DNA from: Sphingopyxis sp. 2PD
GTDB taxonomy: Bacteria; Pseudomonadota; Alphaproteobacteria; Sphingomonadales; Sphingomonadaceae
Reading direction: 5' to 3'
DNA length: 64,000 nucleotides
Assembly (NCBI RefSeq): GCF_005503695.1
Contig: NZ_SCMU01000010.1
Location: 1-64,000, forward strand
A program made the translations under genes and the position numbers. Positions 1-8,302 of this stretch are shown piece after piece; within the stretch, counting starts at the first letter, position 1; every line of letters begins with the position of its first letter. A model generated the notes under the pieces. It was not told where the DNA came from. It searched no databases and worked only from the letters and a program-made list of their open reading frames with translations.

Positions 1-14
1 TTTTTGGGGGGCAG

Positions 15-91
<77 letters not shown>

Positions 92-156
92 ACTACTGCT
101 GGGCGCCTTAGACAGCGCGCGCACGCAAGTCTATCCCGCCGTTGCAAAAGGCAAAG

Positions 157-187
157 AAAAAGGCGGCCTTCCCGAAGGAAGACCGCC
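157..187 (-). terminator. Rho-independent terminator of the alanine-rich lipoprotein gene
   Basis: On the minus strand an 11-bp stem (one G-U pair) starting GGCGGTCTTCC closes on a TTCG tetraloop and is followed directly by TTTTTCTTT. It lies about 40 nt past the stop of the lipoprotein gene. The stable UUCG loop and T-run make this the clearest intrinsic terminator in the window. Confidence 0.9.
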
Positions 188-225
188 CAATTCTAGTTTC
201 GGTCAACGCCCCGAAGGGCTGTGAC

Positions 226-513
226 TTACTTCTTTTCTTCAGCCGGAGCGGCCGGAGCAGCAGCGGCGTCGGCCGGAGCAGCAGCGGTCGCAGCAGCGTC
301 AGCCGGAGCAGCGGCAGCAGCGTCGGCACCAGCAGCGGCAGCTTCGGCACCAGCAGCAGCGGCGTCGGCGCCAGCAGCAGCGGCGTCAGCGCCTTCTTCA
401 GCAACAGCTTCAGCAGCCGGGGCTTCCGTGGTGGCTTCTTCAGCAGCCTTTTCACCGCAAGCGGCGAGGGCGAACATGCTGGCAGCAACGGCGATAGCAG
501 CAAATTTCTTCAT
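226..513 (-). CDS. Small alanine-rich lipoprotein
   Basis: 95 residues. The N-terminus has two lysines, a hydrophobic stretch and a lipobox ending Leu-Ala-Ala-Cys at about residues 16-19, so it should be exported and lipidated at Cys19. The rest is low complexity: short units of Gly-Ala-Asp/Glu followed by four or five alanines, then Ala-Pro-rich sequence ending in two lysines. It has its own promoter-like element upstream and a strong terminator downstream, so it is probably a monocistronic and well-expressed gene. No enzymatic domain is visible. A periplasmic spacer or envelope structural role is possible but unproven. The repeat could vary in length between strains. Confidence 0.8.
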   Translation of the reverse strand: MKKFAAIAVAASMFALAACGEKAAEEATTEAPAAEAVAEEGADAAAAGADAAAAGAEAAAAGADAAAAAPADAAATAAAPADAAAAPAAPAEEKK

Positions 514-576
514 GATGTGTGGGCTCCCTAAAATGCCTTACCGCGATGGGGAAACTTCCCGTCCCGCGAGCGGCGG

Positions 577-604
577 GATTTAGCCGTTCCGTATGGATCG
601 TCAA
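577..604 (-). promoter_or_regulatory. Putative sigma-70-type promoter for the lipoprotein gene
   Basis: On the minus strand TTGACG is followed after 16 bp by TAAATC, about 65 nt upstream of the lipoprotein start. The leader between contains a GC-rich hairpin (CCCGC...GCGGG). The call rests only on consensus similarity. Confidence 0.5.
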
Positions 605-659
605 CAAAAATAATTGAGATGCCGTGCGCTGGCGGAAAACTGTCATTTCCGCGCAACAT

Positions 660-2051
660 TCACGGCAGCTCGGCGTCGCTGCTATTGGCGAGAATCGCCA
701 GTGTCGCGCTCCAGACCGCGACATTTTTCCGCAATTGCACCGGATCGATCTTGTCGAGCGTATCGTCGGGCGTGTGGTGCAGATCGAAATAGCGCGTCCC
801 ATCCTGTGCCAGGTCGATCGTCGGCACCCCCGCGGCGACCAGCGCGCCAATATCCGCACCGCCACTTGCGGGCTGGCGACCGCGCACGACGCCGAAGGGA
901 GCTACGGCAGCGGTCAGCCGGTCGGCGAGCGGCTTTGCGCTGTCGGGCAGCTTGAAATCGATGCGCCACACGCGATCGGCTCCAAAATCGGACTCGAGCG
1001 CGACCGCATGCTTCTGTTCGCCATGGCGCTCGAAATAGGCCTTGCCGCCGAACACGCCCACTTCCTCTGCTCCCGCCCACAAAATGCGGATCGTCCGGCG
1101 CGGCTGGCCCGCCGTCATCACATGTTTCGCCGCTGCGGTGATAACCCCGCACCCCGCGGCGTCATCGATCGCGCCGGTGCCCAGATCCCAACTGTCGAGA
1201 TGACAGGCGATGATGACCGGGCTGGCGCCGCGATCGCTTCCGGGCACTTCGGCGATGACGTTCCCCGATTTGCGGATGCCGAGGTTCTGCGGAGTCAGGA
1301 TGAGCTTCATCGTGAGCAGCGGCGCTTCATCGCTGCGCACCGGCTGCGCGCGTCGCCACTGCCGGACAAGTTGATCGGCATCGGGATTGGAGATCGCGCC
1401 CGCTGGAATCGGCTTCACTCCGGCGTCGAAATTGGTGACGCCGGTGTGCGGGTTCCGGTGGCTGTCGGTCCCGATCGAGCGGATCACGATCGCGATCGCG
1501 CCTTTTTGGGCGGCGACGTTGGGGCCGGAAAACCGCCCACGGCCATAATAGCCGTAGCCGCTGCCGTCCTGTGCCGGCTTCATCTGATGATCGATGAAGA
1601 CGATCTTGCCCTTTACGCTGGCGGCGGGTGCGGCGGCCAGCGCGTCGAAGCTCTCAAAATAGGCGATCTCGCCTTCGATGCCCTTGGCGCCCGTCGATGC
1701 GCTGTTGCCAAGCGCGGTGATCGCCAGCTTCTGGGGCACGATCGCACTGGTCAACCAAGCCTCTTCGGCACCGCGCACCCACACGGGCATGTCGAACGCC
1801 TCCTCGCGGACGTTCGCGAAGCCCATGGCCTGCAACCGCCGCGCGGCCCAGCGGCGCGCAGCGGCTTCGGACTCGGTTCCGGGCATGCGCGGGCCGATCT
1901 CGGTTGTCAGGTCGCGGGTGATCGCCCATGCCGGATCGTTGCCTTGCAGCGCCAGCTCGGCAGCACTCGGTATAGGTTGGGCAGTTACGGCAGAGGAGAA
2001 GAGGAGTGCGGTGATTCCGGCAAGGCGGATCGGTGTGCGGGGGTTTCTCAT
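660..2051 (-). CDS. M28-family zinc metallopeptidase, exported
   Basis: 463 residues. The start was set at the ATG giving MRNPRTPIRL, because it yields a normal signal peptide ending Val-Thr-Ala. An upstream in-frame ATG would add 24 less typical residues. A PA-like insert lies in the middle. The M28 zinc site is visible: a His-Leu-Asp-Ser metal motif, then Asp-Asp-Ala-Ala-Gly, then Gly-Ala-Glu-Glu with the catalytic glutamate, and a late His-His-Thr-Pro-Asp-Asp. It probably acts in the periplasm on peptides with free amino termini. It is transcribed divergently from ettA. Confidence 0.88.
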   Translation of the reverse strand: MRNPRTPIRLAGITALLFSSAVTAQPIPSAAELALQGNDPAWAITRDLTTEIGPRMPGTESEAAARRWAARRLQAMGFANVREEAFDMPVWVRGAEEAWLTSAIVPQKLAITALGNSASTGAKGIEGEIAYFESFDALAAAPAASVKGKIVFIDHQMKPAQDGSGYGYYGRGRFSGPNVAAQKGAIAIVIRSIGTDSHRNPHTGVTNFDAGVKPIPAGAISNPDADQLVRQWRRAQPVRSDEAPLLTMKLILTPQNLGIRKSGNVIAEVPGSDRGASPVIIACHLDSWDLGTGAIDDAAGCGVITAAAKHVMTAGQPRRTIRILWAGAEEVGVFGGKAYFERHGEQKHAVALESDFGADRVWRIDFKLPDSAKPLADRLTAAVAPFGVVRGRQPASGGADIGALVAAGVPTIDLAQDGTRYFDLHHTPDDTLDKIDPVQLRKNVAVWSATLAILANSSDAELP

Positions 2052-2194
2052 CCCGCTGTCGTAGCTGCGCGTCTCGCGGGCGCAAGCGCCGATCGCCCCG
2101 ATGATTGCCAAGATGGCCCCCATTCGCTAACCGCGCCACGATTCCATTGTTACCAAGGCCGCGCCTGCGGCCCAGCCCACACCGGAGCATTTCC

Positions 2195-3874
2195 ATGGCC
2201 GCCCAATATAGTTTCGTGATGAAGGGTCTGACCAAGACCTATCCCGGCGCGCAAAAGCCGACGCTCAACAATCTGAGCCTGCAATTCTATCCCGATGCCA
2301 AGATTGGCATCGTCGGTCCGAACGGCACCGGTAAATCGACGCTGATGAAGATCATGGCGGGCATGGATACCGAATTTTCGGGCGAGGCCTGGCCGGGCGA
2401 GGGGATCACTGTCGGTTATCTCGCGCAGGAGCCCGAGCTCGACCCGACCAAGACGGTCAAGGAAAATGTCATGGACGGCGTTCGCGGTGTCGCCGACATG
2501 ATGGACCGCTTCAACGAGATCAGCACGCTGATGGCCGATCCGCCCGCCGACGCCGATTTTGATGCGCTGATGGAGGAAATGGGCACGCTGCAGGAAAAGA
2601 TCGACGCGGTCGACGGCTGGACGCTCGACAACCAGCTTGAAATTGCGATGGAAGCGCTGCGTTGCCCACCGGGCGACTGGAGCGTCGAGAATCTGTCGGG
2701 CGGCGAACGCCGCCGCATCGCGCTGACCCGTCTGCTGCTCGAAAAGCCGTCGATCCTGCTGCTCGACGAACCGACCAACCACCTCGATGCCGAAAGCGTC
2801 GCCTGGCTCGAAAAGCATCTGGTGGACTATCCGGGCAACGTCATCCTCGTCACCCACGACCGTTACTTCCTCGACAATGTCGTGAATTGGATCCTCGAAC
2901 TCGATCGCGGCCGCTATTTTGTCTATGAAGGCAATTATTCGACCTATCTCGAAAAGAAGGGCAAGCGCCTCGAGCAGGAAGCGCGCGAGGACCAGGGCCG
3001 CCAGAAGGCGATCAAGGACGAGCTCGAGTGGATCCGGCAGTCGCCGAAAGCGCGTCAGGCCAAGTCGAAGGCGCGTATCAAATCGTTCGATCAGCTCATC
3101 GAGGCGCAGGAAAACCGCGCGCCCGGCAAGGCGCAGATCGTCATTCAGGTGCCCGAACGCCTTGGCGGCAAGGTGATCGAGGTGTCGGGCATTTCCAAGG
3201 CTTATGGCGACAAACTGCTCTTTGAAGATCTGTCGTTCACGCTGCCGCCGGGCGGCATCGTCGGCGTGATCGGCCCGAACGGCGCCGGCAAATCGACGCT
3301 GTTCAAGCTGATTACCGGGCAGGAAACCCCCGACAGCGGCAGCGTCGCGATCGGCGATACCGTCCGCCTCGGCTATGTCGACCAGAGCCGCGATGCGCTC
3401 GACCCGAACAAGAATGTCTGGGAAGAGATTTCGGGCGGCCACGACATGATGAACATCGGCAAGCACGAAATGCAGACCCGCGCCTATGTTGGCGCGTTCA
3501 ACTTCAAGGGCGTCGACCAGCAGAAAAAGGTCGGCCAGCTGTCGGGCGGTGAACGCAACCGCGTCCATATGGCAAAAATGCTGAAGCAGGGCGGCAACGT
3601 GCTGCTGCTCGACGAACCGACCAACGACCTCGACACCGAAACCCTCGCCGCGCTCGAAGAAGCGCTCGAAAATTTCGCGGGCTGCGCGGTGGTCATCAGC
3701 CACGACCGCTTCTTCCTCGATCGCCTCGCGACGCACATTCTGGCGTTCGAGGGCGACAGCCATGTCGAATGGTTCGAGGGCAATTTCGAAGCGTATGAAG
3801 AGGACAAGATCCGCCGCCTTGGTGAGGGCGCGACCCGTCCGCACGCAACGACGTACAAGAAGCTGTCGCGCTAA
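2195..3874 (+). CDS. ettA: Energy-dependent translational throttle protein EttA (ABC-F ATPase)
   Basis: 559 residues, close to E. coli EttA (555). It has two ABC domains and no membrane segments. Walker A GPNGTGKS lies at residues 41-48, with the first signature LSGGERRR and Walker B LLLDEPTNHLD. The second half repeats GPNGAGKS, LSGGERNR and LLLDEPTNDLD. The charged linker between domains and the arm insertion are typical of ABC-F factors that bind the ribosomal E site and gate the first elongation step according to ATP/ADP level. The chosen ATG gives the family-typical N-terminus MAAQYSFVMKGL. The upstream in-frame extension is not conserved-looking. Confidence 0.95.
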   Translation: MAAQYSFVMKGLTKTYPGAQKPTLNNLSLQFYPDAKIGIVGPNGTGKSTLMKIMAGMDTEFSGEAWPGEGITVGYLAQEPELDPTKTVKENVMDGVRGVADMMDRFNEISTLMADPPADADFDALMEEMGTLQEKIDAVDGWTLDNQLEIAMEALRCPPGDWSVENLSGGERRRIALTRLLLEKPSILLLDEPTNHLDAESVAWLEKHLVDYPGNVILVTHDRYFLDNVVNWILELDRGRYFVYEGNYSTYLEKKGKRLEQEAREDQGRQKAIKDELEWIRQSPKARQAKSKARIKSFDQLIEAQENRAPGKAQIVIQVPERLGGKVIEVSGISKAYGDKLLFEDLSFTLPPGGIVGVIGPNGAGKSTLFKLITGQETPDSGSVAIGDTVRLGYVDQSRDALDPNKNVWEEISGGHDMMNIGKHEMQTRAYVGAFNFKGVDQQKKVGQLSGGERNRVHMAKMLKQGGNVLLLDEPTNDLDTETLAALEEALENFAGCAVVISHDRFFLDRLATHILAFEGDSHVEWFEGNFEAYEEDKIRRLGEGATRPHATTYKKLSR

Positions 3875-3879
3875 AAGCG

Positions 3880-4338
3880 ATGACGGGGAAGGCGGAGCCA
3901 ATCTCGGAGCCAATCTCGTCGGGCGCGATCCGGCTGGACGCCGATGCGCTCAACGCGTTCATGGCGGACGCCTTTCCCAATTCGGCGCCGGGTTCGCGCG
4001 GCACCGTCGTGTCGGCGGCGCCCGGGCATATCCAGGCGCGGATGGACCCGAATGAAAACGCTTTGCGGCCCGGTGGCCTCATTTCCGGACCCACGCAGAT
4101 GGGGTTCGCCGATATGGCGGCCTACGCGCTCGTCCTGGCGCATATCGGTCCGGTCGCGATGGCGGTGACGAGCGCGCTCAACTATCAGTTCCTGCGTCCG
4201 TGCCGGCCGGGGCCGCTGTTCGCCGATGCGCATATGTTGCGGCTTGGAAAACGGCTCGCGGTGATGGACGTCCGGATCTGGACCGACGACCCCGAAAAGC
4301 CTGTCGGACAGGCGAATGTGACCTACGCCATTCCCTAG
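3880..4338 (+). CDS. PaaI-like hotdog-fold thioesterase
   Basis: 152 residues. It starts 5 nt after the ettA stop, so it is probably co-transcribed with ettA. The sequence has the hotdog pattern: a substrate-side stretch around Arg-Pro-Gly-Gly-Leu-Ile-Ser-Gly-Pro followed by the central helix, then beta strands with an Asn-Tyr-Gln-Phe-Leu-Arg-Pro turn. Members hydrolyse acyl-CoA thioesters, but the substrate cannot be read from sequence. A second, shorter relative lies at 51543-51941. Confidence 0.75.
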   Translation: MTGKAEPISEPISSGAIRLDADALNAFMADAFPNSAPGSRGTVVSAAPGHIQARMDPNENALRPGGLISGPTQMGFADMAAYALVLAHIGPVAMAVTSALNYQFLRPCRPGPLFADAHMLRLGKRLAVMDVRIWTDDPEKPVGQANVTYAIP

Positions 4339-4411
4339 ATCGCTGCTTGAACGCCTATTCTCCTCGGCTATCCGCTGTGTTATAGCGATAACACAATTGG
4401 GGAGGAACATC

Positions 4412-4984
4412 ATGCGAATTGCTCTTGTTGCTGCGGCCTTGCTGTCGGCCGCCGTCTTGCCCGCGCAGGCGCAGATGCGGACCGATCCTGCGGTCGTCGC
4501 CGAACAAAAGGCCGCGATCGCCCGATTGGCGAAACTGCACGGCGAATGGCGCGGGACCGCGACGATCACGTCGCCGGGCGGTACGATCAAGTTGGTGCAG
4601 ACCGAGCGCGCCGGGCCGATGCTGGACGGCACCGCGGTGGTGATCGAGGGGCGCGGTTATGACGAGGCGGGCAAGCTCGCCTTCAATGCTTTTGCGGTGA
4701 TTTCGTACGACGCCGCGACCGATCAATATGCCATGAACAGCTGGACCGACGGTCGCACCGGGAAATTCCCGTTTGCGGTGACCGATACGGGCTTTGAATG
4801 GAGCATCCCCGTCCCGAACGGCGCCACGATCAAATATGTCGCGACAGTCGCCGACGGCAAATGGACCGAGGTCGGCAGCTATGTCGGCGTCGGGATGCCG
4901 CCGGTCGAATTCGCCAAGCTGGAAGTCGCGCGGATCGGCGATAGCGATTGGCCGGCGGCGGGGTTTGTTCCCGCGAAACCGTGA
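4412..4984 (+). CDS. Exported hypothetical protein (DUF1579-like)
   Basis: 190 residues. The ATG is preceded by GGGGAGGA with good spacing, so I chose it over an in-frame start 5 codons upstream. A signal peptide ends Ala-Gln-Ala around residue 20. The mature part contains LHGEWRG, then a beta-rich region ending in SYVGVGMPP, which resembles lipocalin-like DUF1579/heme-binding-type small barrels. I cannot assign a ligand. It should be periplasmic. It is followed by a short inverted repeat rather than by another + strand gene. Confidence 0.7.
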   Translation: MRIALVAAALLSAAVLPAQAQMRTDPAVVAEQKAAIARLAKLHGEWRGTATITSPGGTIKLVQTERAGPMLDGTAVVIEGRGYDEAGKLAFNAFAVISYDAATDQYAMNSWTDGRTGKFPFAVTDTGFEWSIPVPNGATIKYVATVADGKWTEVGSYVGVGMPPVEFAKLEVARIGDSDWPAAGFVPAKP

Positions 4985-5001
4985 CGCGGGCCTTTCACGA
5001 G

Positions 5002-5064
5002 GAGCGAAGCGACGCGGCAATCCAGAGCCTGCGTAAACCTGCACTGCATTGCTCCGCTTCGCTC
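5002..5064. repeat. Short inverted repeat between convergent genes
   Basis: GAGCGAAGCG (5002-5011) is the inverse complement of CGCTTCGCTC (5055-5064). Flanking sequence (GGCAATCC, GCAATGAC) extends the similarity imperfectly. It lies between convergent genes and looks like a dispersed REP-type element. It may act as a bidirectional transcript end. Confidence 0.6.
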
Positions 5065-5085
5065 GCAATGACGCCGAGAAGAAGG

Positions 5086-5664
5086 TCAGGCGGGCGGCAC
5101 CTCCCACAAGATTAATTTGGTCGCGCGGACATCTTCGCGCGCCTTGGCGGCGTCGAGGCGTTCGAGCTTGATGCTGCCCTTGAGCGCCTCCATTTCGATC
5201 ATCGCGCCGATCACGACAACCCCGCCCGGGCCGACATCGATGTCGAATTCGGCGGGGTGCGCCAGCTTCGCCTTTGCCGTGGCGATATGTAAATGGTGCA
5301 TTCCAGGCGCGACGTCCGCCATCAGCATCTGGCCTGACTTGATCTGCCCCTTCGCCACGCCGTCGAGCGTGACGTCCATCCCCTGCAGCGCCGCGACAAA
5401 GCCCCGGCGCACCACATAGAGTCGTGCCTTGCCGGCGGGCGCCTGCATCGTTCGCGCGTCGGCGGTCGCCGCGGTATCGGCCTTCGCGCCGCCCTTGTTG
5501 CTCGACAACGCCCAAAAGCAGAAGATGACAACGCCCCCGATCAGCAGCACCGACAGGATGAGCAGGGTTTCGGGCGCCAGCACGCTGGCCAGCGACGGTC
5601 CCATGAGCGCGCCAACGATGGCCGCCGCAAAAATCAGCGTCAACCATATCGCATTCTTGCTCAT
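5086..5664 (-). CDS. Hypothetical membrane-anchored protein
   Basis: 192 residues. Two hydrophobic segments (about residues 5-30 and 33-52) are followed by a soluble part of about 135 residues rich in beta strands. That part includes KGQIKSGQMLMADVAPGMHH, somewhat like a PEGA-type surface domain. I do not recognise the family. It begins 14 nt after the carbonic anhydrase stop and should be co-transcribed with it, so a membrane or cytosolic accessory role near bicarbonate metabolism is possible but speculative. Confidence 0.65.
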   Translation of the reverse strand: MSKNAIWLTLIFAAAIVGALMGPSLASVLAPETLLILSVLLIGGVVIFCFWALSSNKGGAKADTAATADARTMQAPAGKARLYVVRRGFVAALQGMDVTLDGVAKGQIKSGQMLMADVAPGMHHLHIATAKAKLAHPAEFDIDVGPGGVVVIGAMIEMEALKGSIKLERLDAAKAREDVRATKLILWEVPPA

Positions 5665-5678
5665 ATCGCGCTCCCGTT

Positions 5679-6320
5679 TCAGGCGGCGGGCTCAAACTCC
5701 CGCGTCGCGTCGTCCATAAGGTGCAGCACCCCGTCGCTGATCGCGAAAAAGGCCCCGCGCAGACGCAAGGTGCCGCGCCGTTCCTTTTCCTGGATGCAGG
5801 GGAAGGTCCGCAGATTGTCGATGCTGACGCGCACCGCGGCCAGCTCCATCGCGCGGCCCGCTTCTCGGTTGTCGATGTCGGTATGATCGTGGCGCACCTG
5901 TTCACTGGCGTCGTCGAGCAGCGCGATCCAGTCGGCGATAAAACCGCCGCGGCCCGGCTCGGCGCCCGCCATCGATTTGTGAAGCGCGGCATGGCACCCG
6001 CCGCAGAGGCCGTGGCCCATCACGACGATTTCCTCGACCTTCAGGAATTGGACGGCGAATTCGAGCGCCGCCGACACGCCGTGACGGCCCGGCGTCGTTT
6101 CGAACGGCGGGACCAGAGCGGCGACGTTGCGCACGACAAAGATTTCGCCCGGATTGGTGTCGAAAATCTGCGACGGTTCGACGCGGCTGTCGGAGCAGGC
6201 GATCACCATCACCTTGGGCGACTGGCCTTCGGCCAGTTCGTCCCAGCGGTCGCGCTGTTGTTGCCAGCCGCCGCTACGGAAACGGCGGTATCCCTCGATC
6301 ATGTCGGTAAAGTGAGTCAT
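5679..6320 (-). CDS. Beta-class carbonic anhydrase
   Basis: 213 residues. It converts CO2 to bicarbonate with a zinc ion. The zinc ligands and catalytic dyad are visible: Cys42 and the Asp44-Ser-Arg46 pair in ACSDSR, then His103 and Cys106 in GHGLCGG. Length and spacing match bacterial beta carbonic anhydrases. There is no signal peptide, so it is cytosolic. It is the first gene of a two-gene leftward unit and is divergent from lipA. Confidence 0.93.
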   Translation of the reverse strand: MTHFTDMIEGYRRFRSGGWQQQRDRWDELAEGQSPKVMVIACSDSRVEPSQIFDTNPGEIFVVRNVAALVPPFETTPGRHGVSAALEFAVQFLKVEEIVVMGHGLCGGCHAALHKSMAGAEPGRGGFIADWIALLDDASEQVRHDHTDIDNREAGRAMELAAVRVSIDNLRTFPCIQEKERRGTLRLRGAFFAISDGVLHLMDDATREFEPAA

Positions 6321-6382
6321 GGACTCGCCTTAGCATAGGTAGAGAGGTTGAGAAGAGGCGCGCGCGCGACTATGTGGGCGGC

Positions 6383-7318
6383 ATGACCGCTCCCGCACAG
6401 CCCGTTTCGACTCCCAGCCAGCGCACGCGCAAGCCCGACTGGATCCGCGTCAAGGCGCCGACCAGCCCCGGCTATGCGGAAACGCGCAAGCTGATGCGCG
6501 AGCTCAACCTGCATACGGTGTGCGAAGAGGCGGCGTGTCCGAACATCGGCGAATGCTGGACCAAGAAGCATGCGACGGTGATGATCCTGGGCGATACCTG
6601 CACCCGCGCCTGCGCCTTTTGCAACGTCAAGACGGGGATGCCGCGGGCGGTCGATCCGTTCGAGCCCGAGCATACCGCGATTGCGGCGGCGAAGATGGGG
6701 CTCAGCCACATCGTCATCACCTCGGTCGACCGCGACGATTTGCCCGACGGCGGCGCGAGCCAGTTTGTGAAGGTGATCAATGCGCTGCGCCGCGAAACGC
6801 CGCAGACGACGATCGAGATCCTGACGCCGGACTTCCGCAACAAGCCCGAAAGCGCAGTTGCAGCGATCGTCGATGCGCGGCCCGACGTCTATAATCACAA
6901 TCTCGAAACCGTGCCGCGGCTCTATCCGACGATCCGTCCCGGCGCGCGCTATTATGCGTCGCTTCGCCTGCTCGAAAGCGTCAAACGCCGCGATCCGTCG
7001 ATCTTTACCAAGTCGGGCATCATGCTGGGGCTCGGCGAGCAGCGGATGGAAGTGCATCAGGTGATGGACGACATGCGCAGCGCCGACATCGATTTCATGA
7101 CGATGGGTCAATATCTGCAACCGACGCCGAAGCACGCCAAGGTCATCGACTTCGTGACCCCGCAAGCGTTCGACGCCTATGCCCAGATCGCGCGCGCCAA
7201 GGGTTTCCTTCAGGTCGCCTCGTCGCCGCTGACGCGCTCCAGCTATCATGCCGGCGATGATTTCGAACGGATGCGCGCTGCCCGCGAAGCGCAATTGGCC
7301 CGGACCAAGGCGGACTGA
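6383..7318 (+). CDS. lipA: Lipoyl synthase
   Basis: 311 residues. This radical-SAM enzyme inserts two sulfurs into octanoyl groups on lipoyl domains. The auxiliary cluster cysteines are C47, C52 and C58 ([12 protein letters not shown]), and the radical-SAM triad is C73, C77 and C80 (CTRACAFC). The conserved [11 protein letters not shown] lies near the C-terminus. The ATG at 6383 was preferred over a GTG three codons upstream. The next gene follows without a gap. Confidence 0.97.
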   Translation: MTAPAQPVSTPSQRTRKPDWIRVKAPTSPGYAETRKLMRELNLHTVCEEAACPNIGECWTKKHATVMILGDTCTRACAFCNVKTGMPRAVDPFEPEHTAIAAAKMGLSHIVITSVDRDDLPDGGASQFVKVINALRRETPQTTIEILTPDFRNKPESAVAAIVDARPDVYNHNLETVPRLYPTIRPGARYYASLRLLESVKRRDPSIFTKSGIMLGLGEQRMEVHQVMDDMRSADIDFMTMGQYLQPTPKHAKVIDFVTPQAFDAYAQIARAKGFLQVASSPLTRSSYHAGDDFERMRAAREAQLARTKAD

Positions 7319-7798
7319 TTGCCAAGGCACCATGAAACCCGCGTTCTGCCGTATAGCGAAGAGCAGATGTTCGCGCTCGTCACCGACATCGAGCGCTATC
7401 CCGAGTTTCTGCCGTGGGTGATTGCGCTGCGCATCCGCAGCGACAGCGAACATGAAGCGGTCGCCGACATGATAGTCGGGTTCAAGGGACTGCGCGAAAG
7501 CTTCTCGTGCCGCGTCCACAAAGAACGGCCGCGCGAAGTGACGGTGAGCTATATCGACGGGCCGATGCGCCACCTGAACAATGAATGGCATTTTTCACCC
7601 GTCGAGGGTGGCGGCTGCCGCGTCGACTTCATGGTCGATTTCGCTTTCCGCAGCCGCATGTTCGAAGCACTGGCAGGGCAGATGTTCGACAAGGCGTTGC
7701 GCAAGATGATCGCGGCGTTCGAAACGCGCGCCGATGACCTTTACGGCGCGGGGAGGGCGATGTCCTCCGACGGGCGCAGCGCGTCCCTGTCGGGCTGA
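7319..7798 (+). CDS. RatA/COQ10-like START-domain protein (ubiquinone-binding)
   Basis: 159 residues with a TTG start directly after the lipA stop codon. The sequence MPRHHETRVLPYSEEQMFAL and DIERYPEFLPW are hallmarks of the COQ10/RatA family, small START-fold proteins that bind ubiquinone and support respiration. E. coli RatA has also been reported to act on the ribosome, but the respiratory role is more likely for an alphaproteobacterial protein next to lipA. The last 58 nt overlap the 3' end of pncC on the other strand. Confidence 0.85.
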   Translation: MPRHHETRVLPYSEEQMFALVTDIERYPEFLPWVIALRIRSDSEHEAVADMIVGFKGLRESFSCRVHKERPREVTVSYIDGPMRHLNNEWHFSPVEGGGCRVDFMVDFAFRSRMFEALAGQMFDKALRKMIAAFETRADDLYGAGRAMSSDGRSASLSG

Positions 7799-8298
7799 AG
7801 CAGGTCGAGCGCGAACAGCGTGGCCGCATGGCGGATCGCGGCGCGATCGGTCGACTCGAACTGTACTCGCTGGGTGAAATAATCGTCGGGATCCTGGCCG
7901 CGCAGCGCGCGGGCGAAAACGACCAGCCCGACGGGCTTTTTCTCCGATCCCCCGCCCGGGCCGGCGATTCCGGTGATCGCTACGGCAATATCGGCGTCGC
8001 TATTGGCGAGCGCTCCGGATGCCATCGCCCACGCCGTCGCCAGCGACACTTCGCCGAAGGTTTCGAGGATTTCGCTGCTGACGTCGAGCTGGCTTTGCTT
8101 GGCATGGCCCGAATAGGTGATGAAGCCGGCAGAAAACACGTCCGAACTGCCTGCGATATCGGTCAGCGCGGCGCTGACCATGCCGCCGGTGCAGCTTTCG
8201 GCCACTCCCACCTTGCGCCCCGCCGCGCGATTGTTTGCGAGCACGCTGGTCGCAAGCTCGTCGCGCGCGAAAAGGCGCGATTCAGGGTCTGGCAACAC
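7741..8298 (-). CDS. pncC: CinA-family nicotinamide-nucleotide amidohydrolase
   Basis: 185 residues, the stand-alone C-terminal CinA domain without the N-terminal COG1058 domain. The motifs AESCTGGMVSAALTDIAGSS and GIAGPGGGSEKKPVG are typical of the deamidase that recycles NMN to nicotinate mononucleotide. The start is GTG at 8298, 4 nt after the ispDF stop, so the two are one transcript. Its 3' end overlaps the RatA-like gene. Confidence 0.88.
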   Translation of the reverse strand: MLPDPESRLFARDELATSVLANNRAAGRKVGVAESCTGGMVSAALTDIAGSSDVFSAGFITYSGHAKQSQLDVSSEILETFGEVSLATAWAMASGALANSDADIAVAITGIAGPGGGSEKKPVGLVVFARALRGQDPDDYFTQRVQFESTDRAAIRHAATLFALDLLQPDRDALRPSEDIALPAP

Positions 8299-8302
8299 GG
8301 TA

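Noticed and set aside
230-450. Short tandem repeats that could suggest a CRISPR array
   Set aside because: The repeats are in-frame alanine-rich codons with no unique spacers, inside a coding gene.
624-2219. A 531-codon open frame opposite the M28 peptidase
   Set aside because: It is the high-GC shadow of a gene with clear family motifs, and its translation has no recognisable domain.
2150-3913. A 587-codon open frame opposite ettA
   Set aside because: Antisense shadow; composition is Arg/Asp/His-rich and without motifs, whereas the + strand encodes a full ABC-F protein.
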